DNA of 64,000 bases from Zymoseptoria tritici IPO323 (Eukaryota > Ascomycota > Dothideomycetes > Mycosphaerellales > Mycosphaerellaceae), in the NCBI RefSeq assembly GCF_000219625.1, contig NC_018211.1:1426001-1490000 (forward strand), in the 5' to 3' direction. A model generated the notes under the pieces. That model saw only the letters and a program-made list of their open reading frames with translations, made no database searches and was not told where the DNA came from. Below, piece after piece: positions 10,708 to 22,300 of the stretch. Both the position numbers and the translations under genes were made by a program. The first letter of the stretch is position 1; every line of letters starts with the position of its first letter.

Positions 10708-12059
10708 CGATATGATGATTGCTGGTGGACTTGGGCTGGAAGCTTGCTGGCGCCAGGGTCTAGGATATGTGGGAGGGAATGCCTCGTTCGTCAATTAAGG
10801 AAAGGACTTCGACCGGTGGATGAGAGGGACTAAAGGTATGTTAAACAGGAGAGACGATAGTCTTTGGACGCCGGGTACATGCCGTCAGCCTGTTTCTCAA
10901 CATCCATCAGAATACATGACACTCATCTCAGCTTCACAATGGGTTCGCGATCCCATCCAATGCCATCACTTGTGTCTTCACGAGTGTCCAGTGTCATGGA
11001 GAGTTCGCTTCAGCCGGCTAACAGCTCAACAAAGCGGTCCAGTCCAGCCCAAGCACAGATTTAAATCCTATAGCAGCATTCGCTCTCTTCATCTCTCTGG
11101 GAAACGTGATCGTTGCTCGTCTTACTTCCTTTCTGAAGCTGCCTTTTGACTTACGCCCCCGTCTGCTGGACTGTACGTTCCCCTCGGCGATAAAAGACTG
11201 CCATATCTGCCCTTCCTAACAGCGCTTCTGTTGCTTCTGTTGCTTCGTTCATCGTCGACCCTGTGTTGTCTTTCTTCCGCTCGGTCCTCTGTTAACCAAG
11301 ACCTCTTCTTCACAACGCTCACCGCTCTCCATTACTACTGCACTTCCTCTGAATTGGCCAAGCCAGCATCCCTTCTGGACCGCTTCACGTTCGCATCCTC
11401 GAGCCGGACTGTTCTTCCCACCTTCTTCCAGCCTCAGAAACAGACCACGCTTGGTATCCTCCGACAGCGCCGCATAACCAGTCGCCCAGCTCCGCACCAC
11501 CGCCAGCAGATCTCATGCCTTTGATCATCGTCATCATCATCGGCAGCGCCTTCGCAAAGCAAGGACTTCCGGCAGATCCTAACCCATCATGATGATTCCG
11601 CACTTGTACTACATCAAACTCCCGCTGGTCTATCGTGAGGATATCCTGCGTGTGCGATGGTACTCTGCCGTCTGCCAAGGCGTGCTATTCACGTTCCATG
11701 ATACAACGCCTTCTACATGCCCTATTCATGGACCAAGCTTGAGATGGCACCATTCCAAAGGTACCTGGTATGCACCAGTAAAGAGCCGGCCATGTCCTTC
11801 GTGTGATGATGAAAGTCCATGTCCACCTCATGTTCATGTCCAATGTCTCCTAGTCGTCTCATCCTTCCCGGTGAACGATCGTCCCGTTGCCGACTCGGGC
11901 CGCTGCGCCAGAGAACCCGAATCCGAAGACAATCAACCACCCGAAGACTTCGTACATTGGAGAATTGTTTCACGCCGACCCCAGCATCCGGAAATAAACC
12001 TCATCAGAAATGCTTCGATAGCGACTCTACTCAGAGACGCAAGTCTCAATACCTCCGAG
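10708..12059. other. Upstream region of the P5B ATPase gene
   Basis: A 1.35-kb region. From about 11110 to 11590 it is strongly C/T-rich, as expected around fungal transcription starts, with a TATA-like GATAAAAG at about 11190 and short CTGTTGCTT repeats at about 11225. From 11589 to 12059 the reading frame of the ATPase stays open upstream of its likely start. Confidence 0.5.
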
Positions 12060-15000
12060 ATGCCTTCTAACCCGAGGAGCCACTCACCAGCCGTGATGGA
12101 AGATGATGGCGAACCCGAGGTGCGCAACAGCAGCTCACGATACCGCCGGCCGTCCACCATGAGCGAGGCCAGCTTCATGGTCGACGTCGAAATGGCACAG
12201 GACGAGATCTTCTCCGGTCCCATGTCCGAGAGCGTGCCCACGGCCTCCAGCTCTTTCTTCCATCGCCGATCACGCGCCGACTCAAACGTGAGTTTTACGT
12301 ACTACGAAGAGGACCGAGACTTTGACTCGGAGGAGTGGCCGGAAGAAGCGGTGTTCGATGAGGACCAGTTGGAAAGTCAGAGTCTGAATGGGGAGAACAC
12401 GTTCTTGGAGCCGGAGCAGGACTTTGACGACAGCACGGAAGATGCATCGCTTGCCTCGCGGAGACCCAGCAAGGGTGGCAGAAAGAGTTCGTCGTACTCT
12501 AGGAGTTCTCGTACTTCTGGAGGCTCGAGACCCTCTGTTGAGAGTCCGCTCCTACGGCGAGCTCACTCTGGCGACTCGGATACTAGTGGTTTCCGGATCG
12601 GAGGGAGAGTCAATCAGAAAATCTACATCCTGACGGAGGATATGACAATTGTGGTGGCTGGGTTCAAGACGTCAATCATCGGCTTCGCCGCCTACGTGTG
12701 CATCTGTGTGTTGACTGGCGGCATTGGATGGCTTCTATTCCGATGGCTGCCGAGATGGCATGTGTGGTTGACTGGCAGGTCGGCGGCCTTGGGCAAATGT
12801 GACTGGGTGGTCATTGAAAACCAGTGGGGAGAGATGGCCGTTCAAGATTTGAACATTCAAGAGTTTGGTCAGTCTTTGTCCTCGGTCTTTGGACACAGCG
12901 GCGGCAAGATGCAGGACTACGATGAGTACGACGATCCAATCATGGACGAACTGCGAATCTTGGACTATCGCTATATTCGATTCTGCTACCATCCTTCAAA
13001 GGACAAGTTCGTTCTCGGAAATACCTGGAAGGATCCTGCGTGGACAGACGTCACTGCGGTGAGAGCTGGTATCGACGGGGACGAGCAAGAAGTCCGCGAA
13101 CGGATTTTCGGCTCCAACGCCATCGAGATCGAGCAAAAGACGATCGGACAACTTCTTCTCGACGAAGCCTTTCACCCGTTCTACGTCTTCCAGATTGCCA
13201 GTCTGATACTGTGGTCTGTGGATGAGTACTACTATTATGCGGGATGCATCTTCGTCATCTCCGTGGTCAGCATTACAACCACACTTATCGAGACAAGGGC
13301 AACCATGAAACGGCTACGAGATATCGCGCGCTTTGAATGTGATATTCGCGTGCTGCGTGGCGGGTTCTGGCGCTATGTCGAATCGAAGGACCTGGTACCT
13401 GGCGATGTCTACGAAGTCACGGATCCTAACCTTGGCCAGTTCCCTTGCGATAGCATTCTGCTGTCCGGTGACTGCATCGTCAATGAGAGTATGCTTACGG
13501 GAGAGTCGGTGCCAGTCTCGAAGACGCCCGCCACGGACGACACGCTGGACTTGCTCAATTTGGGATCGTCCACCATTCATGCTGACGTCGCAAGGCACAT
13601 GCTGTTCAGTGGCACCAAGATCATTCGTGCGCGAAGACCGCAGGATGACAAAAGCGACGAAGCTGCAGCACTTGCGCTTGTCGTCAGAACAGGTTTCAAC
13701 ACCACCAAGGGCGCCTTGGTTCGTTCCATGCTCTTCCCAAAGCCGTCAGGATTCAAGTTCTATCGAGATTCATTTCGATACATTTCTGTCATGGCAGGTA
13801 TCGCCGCCATTGGTTTCATTGCATCTCTGGTGAACTTCATTCGGCTGGGACTGGAGCCACACCTCATCATCGTCCGCGCTCTGGACCTGATTACGATTGT
13901 GGTACCGCCCGCTCTACCTGCCACATTGACCATTGGTACCAACTTCGCCCTCTCTCGCCTCAAGGGCAAGCAGATCTTCTGCATCAGTCCTCAGCGTGTT
14001 AACGTAGGAGGCAAGATCGATGTCATGTGCTTCGACAAGACAGGAACTCTGACAGAGGATGGTCTGGATGTGCTCGGAGTTCGTGTCGTCTCCCGACCAG
14101 CCAATAGGTTTGGCGAATTGCTCAACGAGTCGTCCACACTTCTGCCAGGAGCTACATACGAGCGCGATCCGACCATGGACTATAACGCGAACAAGGCAAT
14201 TCTGTACACGATGGCAACATGCCACTCACTCCGGATTGTGGATGATGAGTTTATCGGCGATCCGCTCGATCTCAAGATGTTCGAGTTTACCGGCTGGCAA
14301 TACGAGGAGGGCTCCGAGCGCGCTGGCGCAGGGGAGGAAGAAGATGAGCTGTCTCTGTCACCTTCTGTTGCACGCCCGCCTCCAGGTATGGAGTTCGATA
14401 TTGATGAAGATCAGGACTCGCCGAACAGCCGCCGTGCTATCGAGCTCGGAGTCCTCAAGACCTTCGAGTTCGTTTCTCACCTCCGCCGTGCAAGTGTCAT
14501 TGTTCGACAATTTGGCGAGAAGAGTGGAGATGTATACGTTAAGGGCGCACCGGAGGCGATGAAAGACATCTGCCGGCCTGAGAGCTTCCCTGCTGACTAC
14601 GACGATCTCCTGGCATACTACACCCACCGTGGATTCCGCGTCATCGCGTGTGCGACCAAGCACATCTTCAAGCTCAATTGGCTCAAAGTCCAGAAGATGA
14701 AGCGAGAAGACGCCGAGTCAAATCTCGACTTTGCCGGCTTCATCATTTTCGAGAACAAGCTCAAAGAGACCTCGACCGAGATCATCGAAGAGCTGACGGA
14801 TGCCAACATCAGGACCGTGATGTGCACCGGCGACAACATCCTCACCGCCATCAGTGTTGCAAGAGAGTGTGGTCTCATCGATCGATCAGCCCACTGCTTC
14901 GTGCCTCACTTCGTCGAAGGTGATGCGCACACGGCATTGTCGAAGTTGAGCTGGGAAAGTGTAGACAATTCAATCTACCAACTGGACGAGAACACCCTCA

Positions 15001-16124
15001 AGCCGTTACCACCACCAGCGGAGCACGATTCCTCACTGCCATACGACGTCTCGAACTTGCGCAATTACTCGGTCGCGGTCAGTGGCGACGTCTTCCGCTG
15101 GATCATCGACTTTGCCTCACCGAAAGTGCTGCGCGAGATGTTGGTGATCGGTCAAGTCTTTGCGCGCATGTCGCCAGATGAGAAGCACGAGCTTGTCGAG
15201 AAGCTCCAGAGCATCGACTACTGCGCAGGTTTCTGCGGAGACGGCGCCAATGACTGCGGTGCTCTCAAAGCTGCAGACGTCGGAATCTCCCTCTCTGAGG
15301 CGGAAGCTTCCGTGGCAGCGCCATTCACCAGCCGTGTGTTCGACATCTCCTGCGTGCCCGAGGTCATTCGTGAGGGCCGTGCTGCGCTTGTGACGAGCTT
15401 CAGCTGCTTCAAATACATGAGCTTGTACTCTGCCATTCAATTCACCTCTGTGAGCTTCCTCTATGCGACGGCATCCAACCTGGGCGACTTCCAATTCCTG
15501 TTCATCGACTTGGCCCTCATCCTCCCGATAGCGATCTTCATGGGCTGGAGCGGGCCATACCACGAGCTCTCTCGCAAACGCCCGACCGCCAGCCTTGTTT
15601 CCCGCAAGGTTCTCACCCCCCTGATCGGCCAGATTGTCATCTATGTCATGATACAATTTATCGGATGGTGGTTTGTGCGTCAACAACCCTGGTACAAGCC
15701 TCCCATCATCGACAAGGACCACTCGAACTCGAAGAATTCGGAGAACTCAACTCTCTTCCTGGTTTCCTGTTTCCAGTACATCCTCTCCGCTATCGTCTTG
15801 TCAGTTGGCAAGCCGTTCCGCCAGTCGATGGGACACAACCTGCCCTTTGTCATCACAATGCTCGTTGCCCTTGCAATCTCAGCATACATGCTTTTCGACC
15901 CTGCGCCGTGGCTGGAAGATCTCATGGAGCTCACATACCTGTCTCAGTCGTTCAAACTCTTCATCCTTGCGCTAGCAACTGGTGGGTTCGCCGTCTCTTA
16001 CATAGCCGAGCGACAGATACTGCCGACGCTGGCTCGAGTGCTCGGGAAAACTATCCAGAAGTTCAGCCGCACACCGAAGAAGAGAAAGGAGTACAAGATT
16101 ATTCTTGAGGATATGCGTATATGA
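12060..16124 (+). CDS. YPK9: P5B-type ATPase (ATP13A2/Ypk9 family)
   Basis: Endolysosomal/vacuolar P-type ATPase. The animal member ATP13A2 exports polyamines from the lysosome, and yeast Ypk9 is vacuolar. Single exon, 1354 aa. A hydrophilic, acidic N-terminal third precedes the hydrophobic segments. The core carries the actuator motif LTGESVPVS, the P5B hallmark PPALP in the fourth core helix, the phosphorylation site DKTGT (Asp659), the nucleotide-binding KGAPE, MCTGDN, and the hinge GDGANDCGALKAADVGIS. Six hydrophobic segments close the protein. PPALP separates it from the ER-type P5A pumps (Spf1). I chose the ATG at 12060 (MPSNPRSHS) because the sequence after it looks coding. The frame is open upstream to an ATG at 11589 (157 more codons), but that part looks non-coding. 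Length fits the family. Confidence 0.93.
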   Translation: MPSNPRSHSPAVMEDDGEPEVRNSSSRYRRPSTMSEASFMVDVEMAQDEIFSGPMSESVPTASSSFFHRRSRADSNVSFTYYEEDRDFDSEEWPEEAVFDEDQLESQSLNGENTFLEPEQDFDDSTEDASLASRRPSKGGRKSSSYSRSSRTSGGSRPSVESPLLRRAHSGDSDTSGFRIGGRVNQKIYILTEDMTIVVAGFKTSIIGFAAYVCICVLTGGIGWLLFRWLPRWHVWLTGRSAALGKCDWVVIENQWGEMAVQDLNIQEFGQSLSSVFGHSGGKMQDYDEYDDPIMDELRILDYRYIRFCYHPSKDKFVLGNTWKDPAWTDVTAVRAGIDGDEQEVRERIFGSNAIEIEQKTIGQLLLDEAFHPFYVFQIASLILWSVDEYYYYAGCIFVISVVSITTTLIETRATMKRLRDIARFECDIRVLRGGFWRYVESKDLVPGDVYEVTDPNLGQFPCDSILLSGDCIVNESMLTGESVPVSKTPATDDTLDLLNLGSSTIHADVARHMLFSGTKIIRARRPQDDKSDEAAALALVVRTGFNTTKGALVRSMLFPKPSGFKFYRDSFRYISVMAGIAAIGFIASLVNFIRLGLEPHLIIVRALDLITIVVPPALPATLTIGTNFALSRLKGKQIFCISPQRVNVGGKIDVMCFDKTGTLTEDGLDVLGVRVVSRPANRFGELLNESSTLLPGATYERDPTMDYNANKAILYTMATCHSLRIVDDEFIGDPLDLKMFEFTGWQYEEGSERAGAGEEEDELSLSPSVARPPPGMEFDIDEDQDSPNSRRAIELGVLKTFEFVSHLRRASVIVRQFGEKSGDVYVKGAPEAMKDICRPESFPADYDDLLAYYTHRGFRVIACATKHIFKLNWLKVQKMKREDAESNLDFAGFIIFENKLKETSTEIIEELTDANIRTVMCTGDNILTAISVARECGLIDRSAHCFVPHFVEGDAHTALSKLSWESVDNSIYQLDENTLKPLPPPAEHDSSLPYDVSNLRNYSVAVSGDVFRWIIDFASPKVLREMLVIGQVFARMSPDEKHELVEKLQSIDYCAGFCGDGANDCGALKAADVGISLSEAEASVAAPFTSRVFDISCVPEVIREGRAALVTSFSCFKYMSLYSAIQFTSVSFLYATASNLGDFQFLFIDLALILPIAIFMGWSGPYHELSRKRPTASLVSRKVLTPLIGQIVIYVMIQFIGWWFVRQQPWYKPPIIDKDHSNSKNSENSTLFLVSCFQYILSAIVLSVGKPFRQSMGHNLPFVITMLVALAISAYMLFDPAPWLEDLMELTYLSQSFKLFILALATGGFAVSYIAERQILPTLARVLGKTIQKFSRTPKKRKEYKIILEDMRI

Positions 16125-16658
16125 GGTGGGAATGGTTTCGATGTGCAGTGCTTGTCTTTACTGCCTGTAAATATAAGATATACCCGAATGATTGCAATGA
16201 TGATGTTGAGTCTTATGAGGGAGTGAGCCTCAACCTTGATACTACATGTGCAGATGCTGATCGCTTGTTCTTCGCTGCAGATGCTTCTGGTTCAGTAGGC
16301 AGGATGTGCATAGGCTTCAGGTCGCTTTGCTGTCTGCCGCTCGACGAATCACGCCAATTCGTCTCTGCTGTGCTACACGCAGTGGCACAACATCGGCTAC
16401 ACATCTTGGCATGTACCGGGGCGGGGCCTGACAAGCACGCAATCATGCAACAGACTGCTCGTTCACTCGAGGCGAGCAAGCATGGCAAACAGCTCATTGT
16501 ACGATCGAGTCCTGAAGACCCACATTCGAAGCGTTGCAATGCCGCACGGATTCGGATTGCGTGCCATCGAGATAGCGTGTTATCGCGGTCGAGAATGGTA
16601 GGAGACACGACGACTTCATCGTCCATTGATCATTTCTGCCTTACATGCATGCTCAATC
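16125..16658. other. Short intergenic spacer between same-strand genes
   Basis: This 534-bp spacer holds the 3' end of the ATPase gene and the promoter of the OPT transporter gene. A 203-codon open frame crosses it, but its product has no recognisable features, so I treat it as chance. Confidence 0.45.
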
Positions 16659-19150
16659 ATGATGGCAGGTATGGAGGCGGAACGAAGACCAAGCGTCGAC
16701 AGCAGATCGAAGACTGCCCACACAGTCTCTGATGGAGTTGACAATACCCAGCAAGACGATGAGATCCTCGACATCATGCGACCATTTCCGGACCTGCCAG
16801 GCCAATCAGATGAACCTGCTCAATTCACTATCCGAGCTCTCATCGGTGGCACGATTCTGGGAGCTGTGGTGTCGGCGTCCAATATGTACCTCTGCTTGAA
16901 GACAGGGTGGACATTTGGAGCCAGTCTCTTTGGTCATAAGAATGAACTCCACACTACATGCTCATCGCTAACGTTATTCAGGCGCAATTCTGGGATTTGC
17001 CATATTGAAGCCAGCAAGCAAAATGCTTCCAAGGTGTCTGGGAGGAGGTTACTTTGGACCTCGAGAGAACGTAGCCGTTCAATCAGTAGCGACAGGAGCG
17101 GGTAGTCTTTCCATACTGTTCGAAGGAGCGGTCCCTGCCCTGTATCGTCTGCAGCTACTTTCGCGCACGCCCAAGGAAGATTTCTGGCGGCTGATCACCT
17201 TCACCGCAGTCTGCGCTTTCTACGGATGCTTTTTCGGTATTGCTCTGAGGAAGTTCTACATCATCAGGCTGAGGGGTATCTTTCCGACTCCCACCGCCAC
17301 TGCTATCACCATTCGCAGTCTACACGCGGCAGGAATTGCAGGCGGCGCATTGCAGAAAGCCAAGGTGCTCGTGTCCACTTTTGCTGCTGCTTGCGTGTTC
17401 AAGACGGGAAGCATATACGCCCCAGGCATCCTCTGGGACTGGAACATCTCCTGGTGGATCTACAAGACCACACCATGGAAGAGCGTCATTGCAGCTGGCA
17501 ATTGGGGTTGGTACATTCAGCTGACTCCGGCCTTCTTCGGCGTCGGCATGCTCACCGGACTGAATGTCGGACTTAGTTATCTAGCCGGAGCCATCGTGGC
17601 ATGGGGAGTGATTGGGCCGGCCACGGTGCACACAGGGGTCACCTTTGGCGTTCCTCGTAAAAGCAATGTAAGATGCTCTCGAAACCTTCCTGCGACCACT
17701 ATGGCTTACTACCTTTGCAGCCCGATGTCATCAGCTACAAGTCTCTGGATCTTGACGATCCGGTGAACAAGCCTTCCGCCCGCTACTTTCTTCTCTGGCC
17801 AGGACTGATGATATTGATGTGTGCTACGTTCACCGAAGTGGCAATGAACGCTCCAGCACTCTGGAAAGGACTGAAGTTGGTCATCGCAGAGAACGCGAAA
17901 CGACTGCCGGAGTATCGACGATTCGATCGAGCCAAAGATAGGGCGGATGACTTCTTGCTTCGAGAAGACCATGAAGATGACGACCCTGCGCCATTGTACG
18001 AGAGAGTACCTAAGTGGATGTGGGCTTCTGGTACATTTATCACCATCCTTGTGACTTGCATTGTGCTGGGGTTGCAGTATAACATGGTGCGAATCGTCTC
18101 TGCTAACCCGAACAATCATCCACCTAGCTGACACGCTCCACAGAATGTCGGCCTCTCTCTTCTATCTGTGATTCTTGGGTTCCTCTTCTCTTGTATCGCG
18201 ACACAATCAGCGGCCTCAGCAGACATTGCACCAGCATCATACTGCGGCAAGGCCTCGCAGCTAGTCTTCGGCGGAGTAACCACACCTGGCTCCTATTCGC
18301 TTCACGACAAACAGCTCGTGAATCTCGTTGGCGGAATGGTAGCGACAGGCGCCGCAGCTCAGTCCACTGACATGGTCTCGGACTTGCGCACTGGGTATCT
18401 CCTGGGAGCGTCACATCGAGCTCAATTTTACGGCCAGCTCTGTGGCAGCTTCGTTACAGTCTGGCTGAGCGTGGGCTTGTTCCTGCTGTTCACCGGTGCA
18501 TATCCTTGCATTCTCGACGCTTCGATTGATGACTGCTCGTTCAGCACACCGGCACTTGGAGCTTGGGTTGCGGTTGCCCAAGCCATCACGATGTCCAGTG
18601 TACCAATCCCGCCCATCAGGTGAGTCGCAATGGCAATCATGCCTTCAACTTGGGTGTCCGCTGATTTGTGATCAGCGGCTATCTCGCCATCGCCTTTGGA
18701 GTCTTATCAATATTCGTCGTGTACGGTCGCTACCGCCTATTTCCCAAGACCTGGTTGATCTACGTCCCCAATCTCTCTGTCTTTGGCCTGGTAAGTCTCT
18801 GGATGGCGCAAGGCTTGCGGTGCTTGAGACTGTCTCGGCCTATTGCAGGCCTAATTCTGTGTCGCTGTGTCGTCTGAATGTCGCTGACTCTTGTTTCCTT
18901 TGGTGTTTAGGCATTCATGGTGCCGACCACACAATATGCTCTCGCCATGGCGGCTGGAGCAGTAGTCGGGTACATCTGGCGAACCAAGTGGTATAGCTCA
19001 TATGCTCGACATGGTTACAGTGTTCCGGCCGGATTGATCGCCGGCGAAGGTATCGGTGGACTGATAGCAGCGCTTCTAGAGATCACTAACGTGGGCGGAA
19101 ATGCGTATGGGAGCGGTGTCGGGTGCGTGCTCGATATTTACTGCGGGTAG
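16659..19150 (+). CDS. Oligopeptide transporter (OPT) superfamily membrane protein
   Basis: Predicted proton-coupled importer of peptides or metal-chelator complexes; the substrate cannot be read from sequence. Six exons: 16659-16932, 16982-17667, 17721-18086, 18144-18619, 18676-18790 and 18911-19150. Phases all agree (2157 nt, 718 aa). The protein has a hydrophilic N-terminus and then about 14-16 hydrophobic segments. Family motifs include FTIRALIGGTILG, SNMYLCLKTGW, the FGAILGFAILKP loop, GGYFGPRENVAVQSVATGAG, FPTPTATAITIRSLH and TDMVSDLRTGYLLGASHRAQF. The last two resemble the YSL-like branch of OPT. Intron 1 has an unusual donor (GTCATA) but a good branch (GCTAAC). ATGs at 16659, 16662 and 16671 are all possible starts. 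Confidence 0.88.
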
Positions 19151-19372
19151 ACAAGGTCTCTCAGTTCGTTAAATGGCTGACCTTCGCGATTGAAGAGCTG
19201 TCATGGTGCCCGGTGGTGAAAAGGCTGAAGTGAATGCTGTCGCTGTGATTCTCCCCCAACGCTAAGCTAAAAAATCGTAGCAATGCCGCATAATTATACA
19301 TGAGACATGACTCCATCACTCGCTGTCGTTTACTGTCGTAATCTTCAGTGGCCATCCTCCCGGCTTGTAATC

Positions 19373-22300
19373 TTACAAACACTCCCACTCTGCGAAAACA
19401 CACCACCTCGCGCTGCGATCTGCCAACACCAAACCCCTCCACATCCCTCGCTCCCCTATTTTGATCACAGTCTCCCATGCCGTGGTTAATCCCATATCTT
19501 CCTCGACATTCCGCGATGTATGCTCCTGCTTGCGCGTCAAGCGAATGATCTTCTGACTTGGCGACTGAATCGCGAGTTTTGCTGGCTTCTGCTGAGCGGA
19601 CGTCATGCCGTTACCGGAGTTGTTGGACGATCCTTCAGAGTATTGACTGCCACTCTGGGAAGCTGACATTGAGACCATGCTCATCGCGCTTGTCGGGCGG
19701 ACGAGTGGGTTTGGACTTGCGGGTCTCGCGCCAGGTCCAGAACCCCAAGTATCCGGTGTGAAGCGGGAAAGCGAGGACGGATGTTGCCGAATGGAGAACA
19801 CAAAAGTGTTGTTGAGCGTCAAGCGTGCACACTGCGGCTGGACGATGTACAGATCGTGGCGTTGGGCGTGAGGCGTGGGATGCCGTGTCGTGAAATCGTA
19901 CGGCGGATTCTGGCCAGTATGCGTGAGCGGCAACGCCAGAGCCATCGAGTGCGGGTTATCCTTGACCGAATGCATCAGACCTCGTTTGCCAGCATAGATT
20001 CTGAGCACGCCATTTCCGTCGTCGCCGGGGAGGAGTGCTTTGATGGTGAAGCGCTTTCGACCACCAATCCACTCTGCTTGCGTAAAGGCCTTCTTCGTAA
20101 CCACGTCACCACTCTCGAAGAAATCCCCGTCCGCGTCCTGTGCGAAGGCTCTTGCCTCAGTCTCAGCGACGCATTCGACGTCTTCCGGAACATTGACATG
20201 AAGATGAGCCAATTCGAGTCCCTCTAGATGCAGCATGCTAGTATCGAAGTCAGCCAGCTCCACGGCATTTCGGAAGTAGGAAGGTCCAGCGCACGGAAGT
20301 GCAACAAGAATTTCGTGCTCGACTGGAGGTACAAGATGCTGCTGTTCCGGAAGAAGCGGGATATGAGTGTAGCAAATCTCCATTGGACGCGTGAGGAAGT
20401 ACCACGATTCGGCCACCTGACTGCTGGCGCTGCTGTAAGCACTTCGTTGAGGATGCGTCGGACTGGCAAGGGCACAGTCCATGATGCGCCATTCTCCATC
20501 AACGATCACAGCATTCCACCAATGATTCGGCCTGGCAACAGTGTCCAGATCCAGAATTTCACCAGGACTCTTGAGATACCCACGGACGATTTCAGCGTGA
20601 AGACCAACTGCGAGGCACATGTCCCGGACCAAAAGAGAGATCTCCTCGCTACATCCGCGCTTGGTTTGAATCGCACGACGAGTGTCGATTTGACCCTCGT
20701 AGTCGTCTTCCCAAGTGATCCGTTCAGATACCCAGGTGAAAATTGCCCGTAATCGCTGCACATCGCTCCGATGCGGCCTGCAGATGAAGCTTTGCGCGAG
20801 CGAATGGGCACTGACCATCGGTGGTACATTTTGGATGAATCGCGTACTCTTGTCCACGAGTGCGAGATTTGGCAGATTAAAGTCCGTCGGCTCGGTGACA
20901 GGCAAGCCATCGAGACCCTCGTCTCCCTCGACTAGCTCATTCAGGAGGTCCACCGGTCGCAAGACGGGAATGTCGTGAAGCTCGCATCGCTCAGCTCTGT
21001 CTTCTCGCTCGCGCTGACTGAGAGAATTTGATCGATTGACATCTCTGCGAACCTGCATCCAGTCGCCACCTCCGCCCAAGCCCATGTCCCTCGCAGCTCC
21101 ACCCTGTGCCGTCGCCGGTCTGAAAGGAGTTCCACCAGACATCGATGACGGGCCCATACCACCCATGATAGATTTGGTAGGACTGGCAGGCCTACTCCCT
21201 GCGCGGCTGCTTGGTCGACTGGCACTTGCACTACCAATGGTCGACCTCGCATTGGCCGCACCGGTCCTTGCCGTGGTCTTAGCAGAATCAATCATCCTCT
21301 TGAAGAAGCCGCTACGCTTGGACTGAGGAGAGCTTAATCCACCGAGAACGCCAGCAGACCCTGTTGGATCATTGTCCCATTGTGACATTGAATTGAAACC
21401 AGCTTGATTCTGCGAGGCATGGCTTTCGTGGTAGCTGGGTCCAGACATCAAACTAGAACTTCCAGTCATGCTCTTCGTTCCGGCCATGTCACCCGTAGAC
21501 TTGGTCTCTACCAAGCTCATTCCGCGCTGGCCTCGCTGGCTGCCGATTCCGAACTTTCGTCGCGCAAGACTGCCTGCACTTGTTGCACTGAATGCCCCAG
21601 CAGACTGACCCGACATAATACTCCGGCTGGTCATCTGAGTGCTAGTCGTGCTCTGCGTGGTTGCCGACGTTTCGGTGGAATTGGTCGCATTCGTCTTCGT
21701 CGTGTATGTTCTGTTGAGCGGACCTCGACGGAGCTCTAAAGCCGACTTCTGGTATCGAAGCTGCGGATGCTGTTGATGGGCATATCCCGGGTGACCGTTC
21801 GAGCTGTTGCTGGAATGACTGCTGGCTGTGGTCGGGCGAGAAGCGTATTGTGCGCCCTTAAGTGGAGGCTCGGGTGCCTGCTCAGTGAACGATCTTGCAT
21901 GCCGCAGTTGATTTTCCAAGCGAGTGACATACGAGTCGATCTCTGAGCCTGCATGGGCAGGGGGTATTTGAGGTGTTCGGCTGCGCGGCGGACCAAAGTC
22001 GCGATGTTGCTCGTGCGCCGCGAATCCGAGCGACGATTGTGCCCGGCTTTGTTGCGATTCATGGTTAGAGAATCCCATGGATGAATGCGTTCGATGCTGT
22101 GCTTGCGATTGAGATCGGATGTCGTCGAAGGCGTCTGGCGACCAGGGGTCCGCAGGAGCTCTTGCCCTCGTGGGTGAGTGTTCTCGCTGTTGGACGATGC
22201 TCATATCCTGTAGAGACGACATTACATCGTTCATCGCGTTGCGTAGTGGAGATGGTGTCATTTGACTTGCGCCGCCAGGCGAGGGTGGAATAGGCGTGTG

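Noticed and set aside
15117..15722. Minus-strand 201-codon frame inside the P5B ATPase
   Set aside because: Antisense shadow of a well-supported gene.
16121..16732. 203-codon plus-strand open frame between the ATPase and OPT genes
   Set aside because: No domain, odd composition, and it overlaps the start of the OPT gene in another frame.
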